Positions 31,724 to 41,129 of a stretch of 53,194 nt of DNA are shown here, in pieces. The notes below the pieces were generated by a model. It was not told where the DNA came from. It saw only the letters and a program-made list of their open reading frames with translations, and did no database searches. Source of the DNA: Parabacteroides faecalis (lineage in GTDB: Bacteria > Bacteroidota > Bacteroidia > Bacteroidales > Tannerellaceae). The position numbers and the translations under genes were made by a program. Position 1 is the first letter of the stretch, and each line of letters begins with the position of its first letter. The stretch is from assembly GCF_022809355.1 (NCBI RefSeq), contig NZ_JAKZMM010000030.1:1-53194 (forward strand), given 5' to 3'.

Positions 31724-32014
<291 letters not shown>

Positions 32015-32028
32015 TTCCTTTTTGTTTG

Positions 32029-32058
32029 TAGCAAAGGTAAATTTTCTCTTTAAAAATC
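32029..32058 (-). promoter_or_regulatory. Promoter upstream of the CTTG-repeat ORF
   Basis: On the minus strand TTTG, 18 bases, then TACCTTTG (about 32036-32029) match the Bacteroidetes consensus. Transcription would run through AAAAAGGAAATGACAATG into the repeat-containing ORF. Confidence 0.6.
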
Positions 32059-32106
32059 AAAAGGTTTACAGCGGAAAATATCTGCTTCCCCATTTTTTTT
32101 CCAGCA

Positions 32107-32421
32107 TCACCACAAGGCCACCTTTCCTAAATTCCCAATTTCAAGTTTAGCACTGATACCCATGGCTTTAAAGACCTTAGCCAATGTGGATAAAGTCAAA
32201 TTCTTTCCATTCTCGATTCGAGAGATCTGAGCTTTTTGTACCCCTATCAGCTTTCCTAACTCTTCTTGCGTAAGATTCTTAGATTGGCGCGCCTGTTTTA
32301 TGGCCTCGCCAACCAGAAAAGAATGCATATTTTCCTCATACTGATCCCGTTCAGGGGTCCCTTTCTGCCCCAAAACCAAATCTAACGCTTTTTCTTCTGT
32401 ATAAAATTCCAAATCCTCCAT
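32107..32421 (-). CDS. HigA-type antitoxin (XRE family)
   Basis: About 104 residues. The helix-turn-helix is QARQSKNLTQEELGKLIGVQ followed by KAQISRIENGKN; the C-terminus is short and hydrophobic. The start ATG at 32421 lies four bases after the toxin stop, whereas the longer frame begins with TTG. With the upstream RelE/HigB-like gene it forms a toxin-first module. It should neutralise the toxin and repress the shared promoter. Confidence 0.85.
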   Translation of the reverse strand: MEDLEFYTEEKALDLVLGQKGTPERDQYEENMHSFLVGEAIKQARQSKNLTQEELGKLIGVQKAQISRIENGKNLTLSTLAKVFKAMGISAKLEIGNLGKVALW

Positions 32422-32425
32422 TGCT

Positions 32426-32767
32426 TTACTTTTTTGTTTCAAAATATTTTCTTCTTATTTCTTCCGCCCTTTTAATTTCTTTGGCCGGAGTTTTTTGTGT
32501 CTTTTTTATGAAACCATGCGTAGTGACAACAAGAACTTCATTCTCGGTATCCCAAAAAGCCAATAACCTATATTGTACACCATTAAACAAAGTTCGGAAT
32601 TCCCATATATCTGTATTATCTAACTTCTTAAACAAACTCTTATCTACAACATATTTACTCTTATTTATATTGTACAGGATTTTACTTCTCGCTTTAATTT
32701 CCAATGTGTTCAAAAAACGAATTATCTCATCGGAATATATTATTTTGAATTTTGCTTGTACTTCCAT
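32426..32767 (-). CDS. RelE/HigB-like toxin (phage Gp49-like)
   Basis: 113 residues with the RelE-superfamily pattern: FLNTLEIKARSKILYNINKS, then WEFRTLFNGVQYRLLAFWDT, and VVTTHGFIKKTQKTPAKEIK, the conserved HGF.KK..KTP motif of Gp49/HigB toxins. Such toxins cleave mRNA on the ribosome. Its promoter has TACATTTG at 32792-32785 and an inverted repeat at 32798-32819. Confidence 0.88.
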   Translation of the reverse strand: MEVQAKFKIIYSDEIIRFLNTLEIKARSKILYNINKSKYVVDKSLFKKLDNTDIWEFRTLFNGVQYRLLAFWDTENEVLVVTTHGFIKKTQKTPAKEIKRAEEIRRKYFETKK

Positions 32768-32784
32768 CTTTTATCATTAACGCA

Positions 32785-32819
32785 CAAATGTAGTGAAATG
32801 TTTCTATATATGGAAACAT
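32785..32819 (-). promoter_or_regulatory. Toxin-antitoxin promoter and operator
   Basis: The -7 box TACATTTG (32792-32785, minus strand) is preceded by the dyad ATGTTTC, eight bases, GAAACAT (32798-32819), which covers the space between -7 and -33. This is the expected position of an autoregulatory HigA operator. Confidence 0.6.
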
Positions 32820-32883
32820 AAAAGGGAATATTCTTTCCAGATATTTATTGATTTACAGCCATAAGAAAAGTTCCCATTAAAAA

Positions 32884-33255
32884 TCACCGAAGCGTCTTGA
32901 AATGCAGGATATAAGCCGTAATACCTGTCGCCAACAAGAGGAGAAGAGACTCCAGAACCCAATGATCGAGGAGGAAAATGACGGCATGAAGGATGGTAAT
33001 CCAAACGAGTGAGACGGAAATAATCTTGACCCGCAAAGGAATGGCCTTGTGCTCGCGGAAATTACGGATATAGGGTCCGAGTTGCGGATGATTCAACAAA
33101 CGATTGTATAAACGGGGAGAACTACGAAAAAACAGAGCTGCCGAAAGCAACAGAAAAGGCGTTGTGGGCAAAAGCGGTACAAAGATCCCGATCACTCCCA
33201 AAGCACAAGAGAGAATCCCCAACGCAACATACACATATCGAATCATCGGAAGCAT
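32884..33255 (-). CDS. DUF454 (YbaN-like) inner membrane protein
   Basis: About 123 residues with four hydrophobic segments. Family marks are LGVIGIFVPLLPTTPFLLLS, AALFFRSSPRLYNRLLNHPQ and the GPYIRNFREHKAIP loop. The start may be 33255 or 33246 (MLPMIRYVYVALG); the frame reaches 33282. YbaN-type proteins have no established function. Confidence 0.87.
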   Translation of the reverse strand: MLPMIRYVYVALGILSCALGVIGIFVPLLPTTPFLLLSAALFFRSSPRLYNRLLNHPQLGPYIRNFREHKAIPLRVKIISVSLVWITILHAVIFLLDHWVLESLLLLLATGITAYILHFKTLR

Positions 33256-33306
33256 CTGGCAAGCGTTTTCTTCTGGCTGCAAAAGTAAGGATTTATCCGG
33301 AAAAAC

Positions 33307-33333
33307 AAAAGGGAAGCACGATGGCTCCCCTTT
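33307..33333 (-). terminator. Terminator of the arabinose operon
   Basis: AAAAGGGAAGC pairs with GGCTCCCCTTT; the minus strand continues TTTTGTTTTT. It lies 14 bases after the GH127 stop. Confidence 0.7.
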
Positions 33334-33346
33334 CTCATTCTATCAT

Positions 33347-35794
33347 TTAATTCACTTTCCATTCAATGATACCACCTGATTCTCCTTCTTGCAGCTGGGC
33401 AGCAATCTTCAGTCCAGTTGTCTTGACGGGTTTGAAGTCCAAGCTGTTGTAGCAGTCTTTCTTCACGCCGTATTCATTGAGGGCATCTACTTCTTTCCAG
33501 CGGTTACCGTCTTTGTAATACAGGTTCCAGCTGGCAGGAACCCGGTAATTACCATCGTAATGATCGAAATCCAACCAATATACCTGTACATTCGATACGG
33601 TATAAGGCTGATCGAACTCGTATGCCAAAGTTTCCAACGAACCGGTCTTCAGCCACCAGTAGAAGTATGGTTTGGAGATATCAGAAGATCGTTTCGGTTC
33701 CCACTGATCATTAACACCCCAAGCCGGTGTTTCAATCGAAGCCGATTCGGGAGCATCTTTCTGGATAGGAGCCTGAATGTTGAATGTCTTGGCCTTCGAA
33801 GCGATGGTTGGTTCAGGTGTCGGGACTGCCCGGTCTTTCGAATCCGCTACCCAGACTTCCATCTGTCCGGCGCCACGGTTATTCCAGGTTGAATACGGAA
33901 CCGCCTTAAACGGTACATCCTTTATCGATCCGTCTTGGGCAACTTCTTTAGCCGTTCCGCTCAATACCATCACACCTTTCAGCAGATTGGCATCGAAGGT
34001 AGCATCAATCTTGGCATCAGCCGGGATGAACTTATTGAACACGACACTGTCCGGCTGATCAATTCCTTCCAGACAATAAACAATCGGACCGCGTTCCATC
34101 GCCAACATGCCCCGGTCATCTTCAACCTGATCGTTGGCTTTTACCCGACGTACTTCCATCGGCAGTTCCAATTCGATAACATCATCCGGTTTCCAAGTAC
34201 GGACAATAGTGGCATAGCCATCTCCTTCTGCCGGTTTTACGGTCGAACCATTCACCTTCAGGGTATATTTCTCTGCCGGTGTTGTATAGGCATACAAATC
34301 GGATGCGACCGGTGCGCTTTGTAACCAACCCGGAATACGCAGACGAACAGCAAACTCACTTTCCTTTTCCGGCTTTACCTGAATAGAAACCTTGCCTTCC
34401 CAGGGATAACCGGTTGTCTGAACCAGCTGTACCTGATTGTCGGTCGTCTTCATCTCGCTCTTGCCCTGAATATACAAATTGACGTAGATATCGTTGCCCT
34501 GCGTCGCATACACATAATTGGACACCGAAGCCATGAAACGAGTCACATTACCCGGACAGCAAGCACAACCAAACCAACGCTGGCGTTCGTGCTCGCCCAT
34601 CGATTCAAGCGGATTATCATAGAAGAATTTATCTCCGCTCAATGATACACCCGAAATCACACCATTATACAAGGCACGCTCCAAGACATCCATGTATTTG
34701 GCTTCTCCTGTTGCCAAGAACATCCGATAATTCCAATAGACATTGGCAATGGAAGCACAAGTCTCGCAGTAGTTTGTATGGTTGTTCAACTCATAATTCG
34801 GCCCAAAGCCTTCGCCCTGCGGACGAGACCCCATACCACCCGTGATAAACAGTTTCTTACTAACCAAGTTTTCCCACAGACGGGTCAAGGCATGGAAATA
34901 AGCCGTATCATGCGTCAAGGCAGCCACATCCGCCACACCGGAATACAGATAGCCGGCACGAACCGCATGCCCCACGATTTCATCTTGCTGAAGAATCGGT
35001 TTGTGGTCCTGGCTATAAGCATTCAGCCGATGTCCGTCTGTTCCACGTCCGGTTTCTTCTACGAAATACTTCGCCATGTTGAGGTATTTCTCATCCCCGG
35101 TGACTTTATACAGTTTCGCCAAAGCCATCTCGATGATCGGATGACCAGACGGAACGTGCTTCTGTCCTTCATTCGGTCCGAATACCTGACACACCAGATC
35201 CGCATTCTTGATGGCTACATCCAGTAATGTCCGTTTTCCGGTTGCCCGATAATGAGCGACTGCCGCTTCGTACAGGTGTCCGCTGTTATAAAGTTCGTGA
35301 CTGTTGATCTTTTCCCAACGAGAACTGCCCCACCAACCCGACAAACGCGTACATTTATTAGTAACACAAGTTGTCAGATAACCATCCGGTTCCTGTGCCG
35401 CCGCAATGATTGTAATCACACTGTCGAGATAATGATCCAGTTTCGGATCATACTTCACCGCCAATGAATACGAAGCTCCTTCGATTACCTTATACGGATC
35501 TGTATCATCAAATGAGAAATCGCCCTGATGCTCTCCTTGAATCATACCGGCAGCCAGCGCAAAGTTGTCGAACCGTCCATTCTTCTCGCATTCCTTGAAA
35601 GCCGAAGGAATGGAAACCGTCCGGTTTGTTTCTATACGCGGTGACCAGAACTGATCTTCTATATGTACCTGTGTAAACGGAACTTCCTGTATCGGTGCAT
35701 CCGGCTGCTGATAAACCGGAGCCGAACAAGACCAAAGCCCTGCCAACGCACAACTACTGAAAAGGATTAGTACCTTGTTTTTCATAGGATTCAA
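33347..35794 (-). CDS. GH127 beta-L-arabinofuranosidase, lipoprotein
   Basis: 815 residues with a lipoprotein signal (ILFSSCALAGLWSCSAP, lipobox L-W-S-C). Residues about 40-600 are the (alpha/alpha)6 barrel of GH127: INSHELYNSGHLYEAAVAHY, then GCACCPGN at 409-416. Cys412-Cys413 correspond to the zinc-bound cysteine pair of HypBA1, one of which is the nucleophile. A further C-terminal domain (about 660-815) looks like a carbohydrate-binding sandwich. It releases L-arabinose from beta-linked arabinofuranosides in the periplasm, feeding the araBAD genes it follows by six bases. Confidence 0.92.
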   Translation of the reverse strand: MNPMKNKVLILFSSCALAGLWSCSAPVYQQPDAPIQEVPFTQVHIEDQFWSPRIETNRTVSIPSAFKECEKNGRFDNFALAAGMIQGEHQGDFSFDDTDPYKVIEGASYSLAVKYDPKLDHYLDSVITIIAAAQEPDGYLTTCVTNKCTRLSGWWGSSRWEKINSHELYNSGHLYEAAVAHYRATGKRTLLDVAIKNADLVCQVFGPNEGQKHVPSGHPIIEMALAKLYKVTGDEKYLNMAKYFVEETGRGTDGHRLNAYSQDHKPILQQDEIVGHAVRAGYLYSGVADVAALTHDTAYFHALTRLWENLVSKKLFITGGMGSRPQGEGFGPNYELNNHTNYCETCASIANVYWNYRMFLATGEAKYMDVLERALYNGVISGVSLSGDKFFYDNPLESMGEHERQRWFGCACCPGNVTRFMASVSNYVYATQGNDIYVNLYIQGKSEMKTTDNQVQLVQTTGYPWEGKVSIQVKPEKESEFAVRLRIPGWLQSAPVASDLYAYTTPAEKYTLKVNGSTVKPAEGDGYATIVRTWKPDDVIELELPMEVRRVKANDQVEDDRGMLAMERGPIVYCLEGIDQPDSVVFNKFIPADAKIDATFDANLLKGVMVLSGTAKEVAQDGSIKDVPFKAVPYSTWNNRGAGQMEVWVADSKDRAVPTPEPTIASKAKTFNIQAPIQKDAPESASIETPAWGVNDQWEPKRSSDISKPYFYWWLKTGSLETLAYEFDQPYTVSNVQVYWLDFDHYDGNYRVPASWNLYYKDGNRWKEVDALNEYGVKKDCYNSLDFKPVKTTGLKIAAQLQEGESGGIIEWKVN

Positions 35795-35800
35795 ACCTTA

Positions 35801-37477
35801 TTAAGCGTGAAATAATTTCTTTTCTGTAAAATCGCCTACGCACAAATACTGTTCATAAAGCGACTGATAAGCTGCAGCTCTTTCCGGATTCGGCTGATAT
35901 TCTTTCGCAAAGCCCGAATTCATCGCTGCGATTGCCTCTTCCACTTTCGGATAAACACCGGCAGCCGTAGCGGCAAACATGGCAGCACCCAAAGCACAGG
36001 CCTGGTCGGTATTACAAACCTTTACCGGCATATTCAAGACATCACTCAGCGTCTGCATCACAAACGGAGACTTCAAGGCAATACCACCAATACCGATAAC
36101 CGTATCAATGGCAACACCTTCATGACGGAAACGGTCTACAATGGCTTTTCCGCCAAAGGCTGTCGCTTCCACCAAGGCGCGGAAGATACGCGGTGCTGTT
36201 GTTCCCAACGTAATCCCCGTGATCGTACCTTTCAACAGCTGATTGGCATCCGGTGTACGACGTCCGTTCATCCAGTCGGTGGCAATCACGGTACTTTCTT
36301 CCATCGGGATCTTTTCGGCTTCTTCCGTCAGTACCGGTATGATTTGTGCGCAAGCCTCATCAATCAGTTTAGCTTTCGTTGCCTCGTCGATACACTGCGT
36401 CTTTGCCACAATCTGTTTCAACGGAAATTCCAATATCCGCTTGAACCAGGCATATACATCTCCAAAAGCCGACTGTCCGGCTTCCAACCCGATCATACCC
36501 GGAATCACCGAACCATCCACCTGTCCGCAGATGCCTTTGATCAGGTTATCACCGATTTCTTCATACGAAGCCACCATCACATCGCAGGTAGAAGTACCGA
36601 TAACACGTACGAATGTATGTGGTGTTACGCCGGCTCCTACGGCACCCATGTGGCAATCGAAAGCTCCGCCAGCCACAACTACCTGGGTTGTCAGGCCCAA
36701 ACGTTCTGCCCATTCGGCAGTCAGATGACCAACAGGTTTATCGGCTGTTTCCGTTTCGGCAAACAAACGATCTCTAAATCCAGCCAAAAGCGGATCCAAT
36801 GCAACCAGAAACTCTTCGGAAGGCAGTCCGCCCCATTTCGGATGCCACATGGCCTTATGCCCGCAAGCACAGCGGCTTCGAACGATCTTATCAGACGAAG
36901 TAACGCCCGTCAGCAAAGCCGGCAGCCATTCGCAATGTTCCACAATCGAATAAGCCGCTTTCCGAACTGCCTCATCTTCACGCAAGACATGCAGAGCTTT
37001 CGCCCAATACCATTCGGAAGAATAAATACCTCCTTCGTAGGCCGAAAAATCAGTCTCCCACTTTTGGCAGAGTTCATTGATTTCTCCGGCTTCCTTTACA
37101 GCCGTATGATCTTTCCACAACACGAACATTGCATTGGGATTTTCGGCAAATTCAGGCAACAAAGAAAGTGGTGTTCCGTTCTTGTCGGTAAATACCGGCG
37201 TAGAACCAGTCGTATCAAAAGCCATACCCACTACTTTCTCGGCAGTTCCCTCAGGGCAAGCTGCCAAGGCTTCACGAACGGTTCCTTCCAATACATCTAT
37301 ATAATCTTGCGGATGCTGGCGGTATTGATTAACGGAAGGATTACAATATTTACCTTCGCTCCAACGTGGATAATATTTTACTGCGGTAGCTATGGTTTTC
37401 CCAGTCTTCGCCTCAACAATAACGGCACGGGCAGAATCGGTTCCATAGTCCAAACCTATTACATATTGCTCATTCAT
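35801..37477 (-). CDS. araB: Ribulokinase
   Basis: 558 residues, the usual length of AraB. FGGY kinase motifs: GLDYGTDSARAVIVEA (N-terminal phosphate loop), GGAFDCHMGAVGAG, DWMNGRRTPDANQLLKG and IGGIALKSPFVMQTL. It phosphorylates L-ribulose to L-ribulose 5-phosphate with ATP. The 116-base gap to araA holds two hairpins (GGAGTT/AACTCC and one overlapping the araA end), possible partial terminators or processing sites. Confidence 0.95.
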   Translation of the reverse strand: MNEQYVIGLDYGTDSARAVIVEAKTGKTIATAVKYYPRWSEGKYCNPSVNQYRQHPQDYIDVLEGTVREALAACPEGTAEKVVGMAFDTTGSTPVFTDKNGTPLSLLPEFAENPNAMFVLWKDHTAVKEAGEINELCQKWETDFSAYEGGIYSSEWYWAKALHVLREDEAVRKAAYSIVEHCEWLPALLTGVTSSDKIVRSRCACGHKAMWHPKWGGLPSEEFLVALDPLLAGFRDRLFAETETADKPVGHLTAEWAERLGLTTQVVVAGGAFDCHMGAVGAGVTPHTFVRVIGTSTCDVMVASYEEIGDNLIKGICGQVDGSVIPGMIGLEAGQSAFGDVYAWFKRILEFPLKQIVAKTQCIDEATKAKLIDEACAQIIPVLTEEAEKIPMEESTVIATDWMNGRRTPDANQLLKGTITGITLGTTAPRIFRALVEATAFGGKAIVDRFRHEGVAIDTVIGIGGIALKSPFVMQTLSDVLNMPVKVCNTDQACALGAAMFAATAAGVYPKVEEAIAAMNSGFAKEYQPNPERAAAYQSLYEQYLCVGDFTEKKLFHA

Positions 37478-37593
37478 ATTTCGGTAAAACTTTAAAGATG
37501 ATAAATAAAGGAGTTAGCATCCAGAATCCGACACGCTTTCAGCCAACTCCCTATCTACATAAAGAAAATACTTGTTATCTGAGTATTCAGTTA

Positions 37594-39102
37594 TCAGCAA
37601 AGAGACTTATTCAGCATGTAATAAATTTCATTCATGCGAAGCTCTTTCTTGAAGTTTTCGATTGTGGTGTTCTTGTCAATTACAACCATTTCAATACCGG
37701 CAATGTCGGCATAATCCTGCAAGTATTCAACAGTCAAGTCGAACGAGAAGCTGGTATGATGCGTACCTCCAGCCAGAATCCAGGCAGCAGCACCCACTTC
37801 AAAGTTAGGTTGCGGAATCCACAAGGCCGAAGCTACCGGCAGTTTAGGCAGCGGTTTGCTCTTGATACAATCTACTACATTAACGATCATACGGAAACGG
37901 TTACCCATGTCTACAATCGTAGCTGCTACACCTTCACCCTGTTTGCTGGTAAATACCAGACGAGCGGTTTCGCTGTCGATACCAATACTCAGGCGATGTA
38001 CTTCCAGTTTCGGCTTGTGTTCGGCAATCAGCGGACAAACTTCCAGCATGTGTGCCTGCAGAATAGCACTCTTTTCACCATCAAAGTTCAACGTATAGTC
38101 TTCCAGGAAGGAACAACCTTTCGGCATTCCCTGGCTCATGAACCACATCGTACGATACAAAGCAGCCGTCTTCCAATCACCTTCTGCACCAAAGCCATAA
38201 CCTTCCATCATCAGACGCTGAGAAGCCAGACCCGGGATCTGATCAAATTCACCCAGATCATCGAAGTTAGTCGTAAAGCCCTTGGCTCCCTTATCTTTCA
38301 ACAGACGACGCAAAGCGATTTCAGCCTTAGCCGAATTCCATACTTTGGTATAAGCTTCCGTACCTGGTTCTTCCAATTTCGGATCATGATCATACTCAGC
38401 CCAATATTTTTCAACCAAAGCTTTTGTATCAGCATCTTCTACGGCGCGGTAGTAAACCATCAGGTCATTGATCGGGCAATAATCCACGTGATAACCCAAA
38501 GTCTGTTCGGCAGCTACCTTATCACCATCGGTTACAGCCACGTTATTCATCTGATCACCGAAGCGAAGGATCAGCATATCCTGTGCATCTGCCCAAGCAG
38601 CGCAGACACGCATCCAGACAGCAATCTTCTTCTGTGCGGCTTCATCCTGCCAATGTCCTACGACAACTTTACGGTTCTTACGCATCCGGGCACAGATATG
38701 GCCGAATTCGCGGTCGCCGTGAGCCGACTGGTTCAGGTTCATGAAGTCCATATCCATCGTATCCCAAGGGATTTCCTTATTATATTGTGTATGGAAATGC
38801 AACAAAGGCTTCTTTAATTCCTGCAATCCATGAATCCACATCTTAGCCGGAGAGAACGTGTGCATCCAGGTAATCACACCAATACATTTATCATCATTGT
38901 TGGCAGCCTTAAACGTAGCCGTTACTTCCTTAGCCGAATTAACGGTTCCTTTATAAACCACCTTGACTGGCAGATTTCCGCAGGCATTCAAGCCGGCAAC
39001 CATTTCATTACTATGTGCATCTACGGCAATTACAGCATCGCCACCATACAATAACTGTGCACCTGTTACAAACCAAACTTCAAATTGATCAAATGAATTC
39101 AT
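37594..39102 (-). CDS. araA: L-arabinose isomerase
   Basis: 502 residues, full length. AraA features include FEVWFVTGAQLLYGGDA, WMHTFSPAKMW, HTQYNKEIPWDTMDMDFMNL, the active-site Glu region MEGYGFGAEGDWKTAAL, and AWILAGGTHHTSFS with the metal-binding His. It converts L-arabinose to L-ribulose with a divalent metal. It lies 30 bases after araD and upstream of araB. Confidence 0.97.
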   Translation of the reverse strand: MNSFDQFEVWFVTGAQLLYGGDAVIAVDAHSNEMVAGLNACGNLPVKVVYKGTVNSAKEVTATFKAANNDDKCIGVITWMHTFSPAKMWIHGLQELKKPLLHFHTQYNKEIPWDTMDMDFMNLNQSAHGDREFGHICARMRKNRKVVVGHWQDEAAQKKIAVWMRVCAAWADAQDMLILRFGDQMNNVAVTDGDKVAAEQTLGYHVDYCPINDLMVYYRAVEDADTKALVEKYWAEYDHDPKLEEPGTEAYTKVWNSAKAEIALRRLLKDKGAKGFTTNFDDLGEFDQIPGLASQRLMMEGYGFGAEGDWKTAALYRTMWFMSQGMPKGCSFLEDYTLNFDGEKSAILQAHMLEVCPLIAEHKPKLEVHRLSIGIDSETARLVFTSKQGEGVAATIVDMGNRFRMIVNVVDCIKSKPLPKLPVASALWIPQPNFEVGAAAWILAGGTHHTSFSFDLTVEYLQDYADIAGIEMVVIDKNTTIENFKKELRMNEIYYMLNKSLC

Positions 39103-39132
39103 AGTATTACGTATTTATGTTAATAAATTGAT

Positions 39133-39822
39133 TTACTTCTTTTGTCCATAATAAGCATTCGGACCATGCTTGCGGCTGAAGTGTTTTTCTACCAGCAGCG
39201 GATTCATCGTCAGTTGTGGATTAATCAGATAAGAGAAACACGCCATCTTGGCCACCTGTTCCATCACGACCGCATTGTGTACGGCATCGTGTGCGTCTTT
39301 TCCCCAGGCAAAAGGTCCGTGATTCTTCACCAGAACACCCGGTGTATGTACCGGATTCAAACCTTCAAAGCGACGGACGATCACTTCGCCGGTTTCCCGT
39401 TCGTAAGCGCCTTTCACTTCTTCGGCTGTCATATCCGCCGTACAGGGAATTGCATCATGGAAATAATCGGCATGTGTTGTCCCGATATTCGGAATATCTT
39501 TGCCAGCCTGAGCCCAAGCAGTCGCAAACGTAGAATGAGTATGCACAACCCCACCTATTTCAGGAAAAGCCTTATACAATACGACATGTGTAGGCGTATC
39601 ACTCGAAGGATTCAAATTCCCTTCTACTACCTTTCCTTCCAGATCGACTACTACCATATCTTCTGCTTTCATGGTCTCATAAGAAACTCCGCTGGGCTTA
39701 ATAACAACCAACCCGCTTTCCCGGTCGATGGCCGACACGTTTCCCCAGGTAAAAATGACCAAACCATGTTTCACCAAGTCTAAGTTTGCTTGAAAAACTG
39801 TCTCCTTTAGCGCTTCTAACAT
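39133..39822 (-). CDS. araD: L-ribulose-5-phosphate 4-epimerase
   Basis: 229 residues from the ATG at 39822, which has AAGGA ten bases upstream; a longer frame to 39882 is less likely. Class II aldolase motifs: [59 protein letters not shown] (zinc His) and [13 protein letters not shown] [14 protein letters not shown]. It makes D-xylulose 5-phosphate, which enters the pentose phosphate pathway. First gene of the ara operon. Confidence 0.95.
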   Translation of the reverse strand: MLEALKETVFQANLDLVKHGLVIFTWGNVSAIDRESGLVVIKPSGVSYETMKAEDMVVVDLEGKVVEGNLNPSSDTPTHVVLYKAFPEIGGVVHTHSTFATAWAQAGKDIPNIGTTHADYFHDAIPCTADMTAEEVKGAYERETGEVIVRRFEGLNPVHTPGVLVKNHGPFAWGKDAHDAVHNAVVMEQVAKMACFSYLINPQLTMNPLLVEKHFSRKHGPNAYYGQKK

Positions 39823-39945
39823 CTTCTTCCTTTTTATAAATGTCACTTCCTGCCGGCAAAATCTCTTTTCAAACACCTTCATTCTTTCCCAACCGGCTCG
39901 ATAGCGAAAGTAGGGTTTATTTTAATTCATTGAACCTCTAGTATA

Positions 39946-39961
39946 TATGTTATGGAACATA
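39946..39961. promoter_or_regulatory. Candidate arabinose operator
   Basis: TATGTT, four bases, AACATA: a perfect dyad about 125 bases upstream of araD and just upstream of a -7-like TACTTTCG (about 39912-39905, minus strand). The position fits an activator site. An AraR gene is not in the window, so the link is inferred. Confidence 0.45.
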
Positions 39962-40005
39962 ATTTGTGTTTCCCATACACTTTTAACCATTTCTTCCGGA
40001 GAAAA

Positions 40006-40030
40006 GGACTCCTCAGAAAAGAGGTTGTCC
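40006..40030. other. Hairpin in the ara/tlpA intergenic region
   Basis: GGAC-CCTC pairs with GAGG-GTCC around AGAAAA, with small bulges. It lies in the 440-base gap (39823-40262) between divergent araD and the thioredoxin gene. The rest of the gap holds the ara dyad, the 22-base array and the thioredoxin promoter. Confidence 0.4.
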
Positions 40031-40074
40031 GCTAAAAGTTATGTCTTCTTCATAAAAATCCTACTATTATTTAA

Positions 40075-40162
40075 TTTTTTGACATATGTGGTAAAGCTTT
40101 ATGACAATTGTGAAAAAGCTTTTTGACATCTGTGCTAAAGCTTTTCGACAGATATGGAAAAA
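40075..40162. repeat. Four tandem 22-bp palindromic units
   Basis: GACA recurs at 40081, 40103, 40125 and 40147, exactly 22 bases apart. Each unit is CTTTTnGACA, two bases, TGTGnnAAAG, an imperfect palindrome with about 7-8 of 10 pairs and a recurrent G opposite G. The layout equals that of the 16915-17001 array, although the sequence differs. Confidence 0.8.
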
Positions 40163-40205
40163 TTAAAAAATCGTATCTTTTCAACTAAAAAGTTATAGTC
40201 ATCTA

Positions 40206-40235
40206 TTTCAGGTTCAACTTAAATGGTTACATTTG
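40206..40235 (+). promoter_or_regulatory. Promoter of the TlpA-like gene
   Basis: TTTC (40206-40209), 18 bases, TACATTTG (40228-40235): good -7 box, near -33 match. It lies 27 bases before the ATG. Confidence 0.6.
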
Positions 40236-40262
40236 TTACACCTTATTATTAAAATAAAGACG

Positions 40263-41000
40263 ATGAAAAACGTTGGTTACTTAATAACTCTGTTTCTGCT
40301 CTGTTTCCTTGCAGGGAACTGTAACGCTCAAAAAGAAGAGAAAAAGTCTTTGGTCATTATCAACGACAGATTCTTCGAGGAAAAACCGGAGCCCTTTCCT
40401 TGCGGAAAACCGATACAAATAGGAAACCTACATGATTCGATTCTAGGGAAAATCAGTATTACGAAATATGAGGGGATGTCGGAAGAAGCGAAACAACTGG
40501 CTATCCCAACTGATAAAGTAGAGAAGGGAGAAGCGATTTTACAAGCAGCTCAACAAGTAAGACTGCTTACCGTCATTCCCCAATGTCCATCCATTCATTA
40601 TGCCGTCGGCGATGTGTTTCCCGACTTCTCACTCCGTGACATGCAAGGAAAAAACTGGACAAACGAGCAGTTGAAAGGGAAAAAGACAGTCATCAACTTC
40701 TGGTTCACCGGCTGCGGTCCTTGCCGGAAAGAAATGCCCGAATTAGGTAGCTGGGTAAAGCAATTTCCAGAAGTTACCTTCCTGGCGATCACCTTTCAAA
40801 AAGCCGAACAAATCCAACAACTCGTTGCAGAACACCATTTCTATTTTCACCAGCTTGTAGAAGGAGGAGAACTTATTAAAGAACTGGGAATCCAATCATA
40901 CCCGACAACCTTCGTTTTGGATGAAAACAACCGAATCGAACGGATTGAAATCGGAACCACGCCGCTTCAACGCAGAAATATCCTTAAACATATTCAATAA
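40263..41000 (+). CDS. Exported TlpA/AhpC-type thioredoxin-fold protein
   Basis: 245 residues with a signal peptide (MKNVGYLITLFLLCFLAGNC). An N-terminal region of about 100 residues is unrecognised. From about 115 a thioredoxin-like domain follows: GDVFPDFSLRDMQGKNWTNE, then NFWFTGCGPCRKEMPELGSW with the CGPC active site, and the cis-Pro in IQSYPTTFVLD. It probably reduces or oxidises periplasmic thiols. Start 40263 is set by the signal peptide and promoter. Confidence 0.85.
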   Translation: MKNVGYLITLFLLCFLAGNCNAQKEEKKSLVIINDRFFEEKPEPFPCGKPIQIGNLHDSILGKISITKYEGMSEEAKQLAIPTDKVEKGEAILQAAQQVRLLTVIPQCPSIHYAVGDVFPDFSLRDMQGKNWTNEQLKGKKTVINFWFTGCGPCRKEMPELGSWVKQFPEVTFLAITFQKAEQIQQLVAEHHFYFHQLVEGGELIKELGIQSYPTTFVLDENNRIERIEIGTTPLQRRNILKHIQ

Positions 41001-41084
41001 CCAATCGGTTAATAAAGCAAAAGAAATCGTTTAGGAAGACTTACATTCTACAAAAGAGTTGGGGATTTTCTTAAAATATTTCCG

Positions 41085-41092
41085 TATTTTTG
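41085..41092 (+). promoter_or_regulatory. -7 box of the ricT-gldH promoter
   Basis: TATTTTTG matches the TAnnTTTG consensus 37 bases before the ATG. No TTTG is found at the usual -33 spacing. Confidence 0.55.
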
Positions 41093-41129
41093 CGTAATTG
41101 TAGAAATTATATACTGATTATTTTGATTT

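Noticed and set aside
36122-38817. Long plus-strand ORFs (457 and 439 codons)
   Set aside because: Both are antisense to araB and araA, which are full-length with all family motifs.
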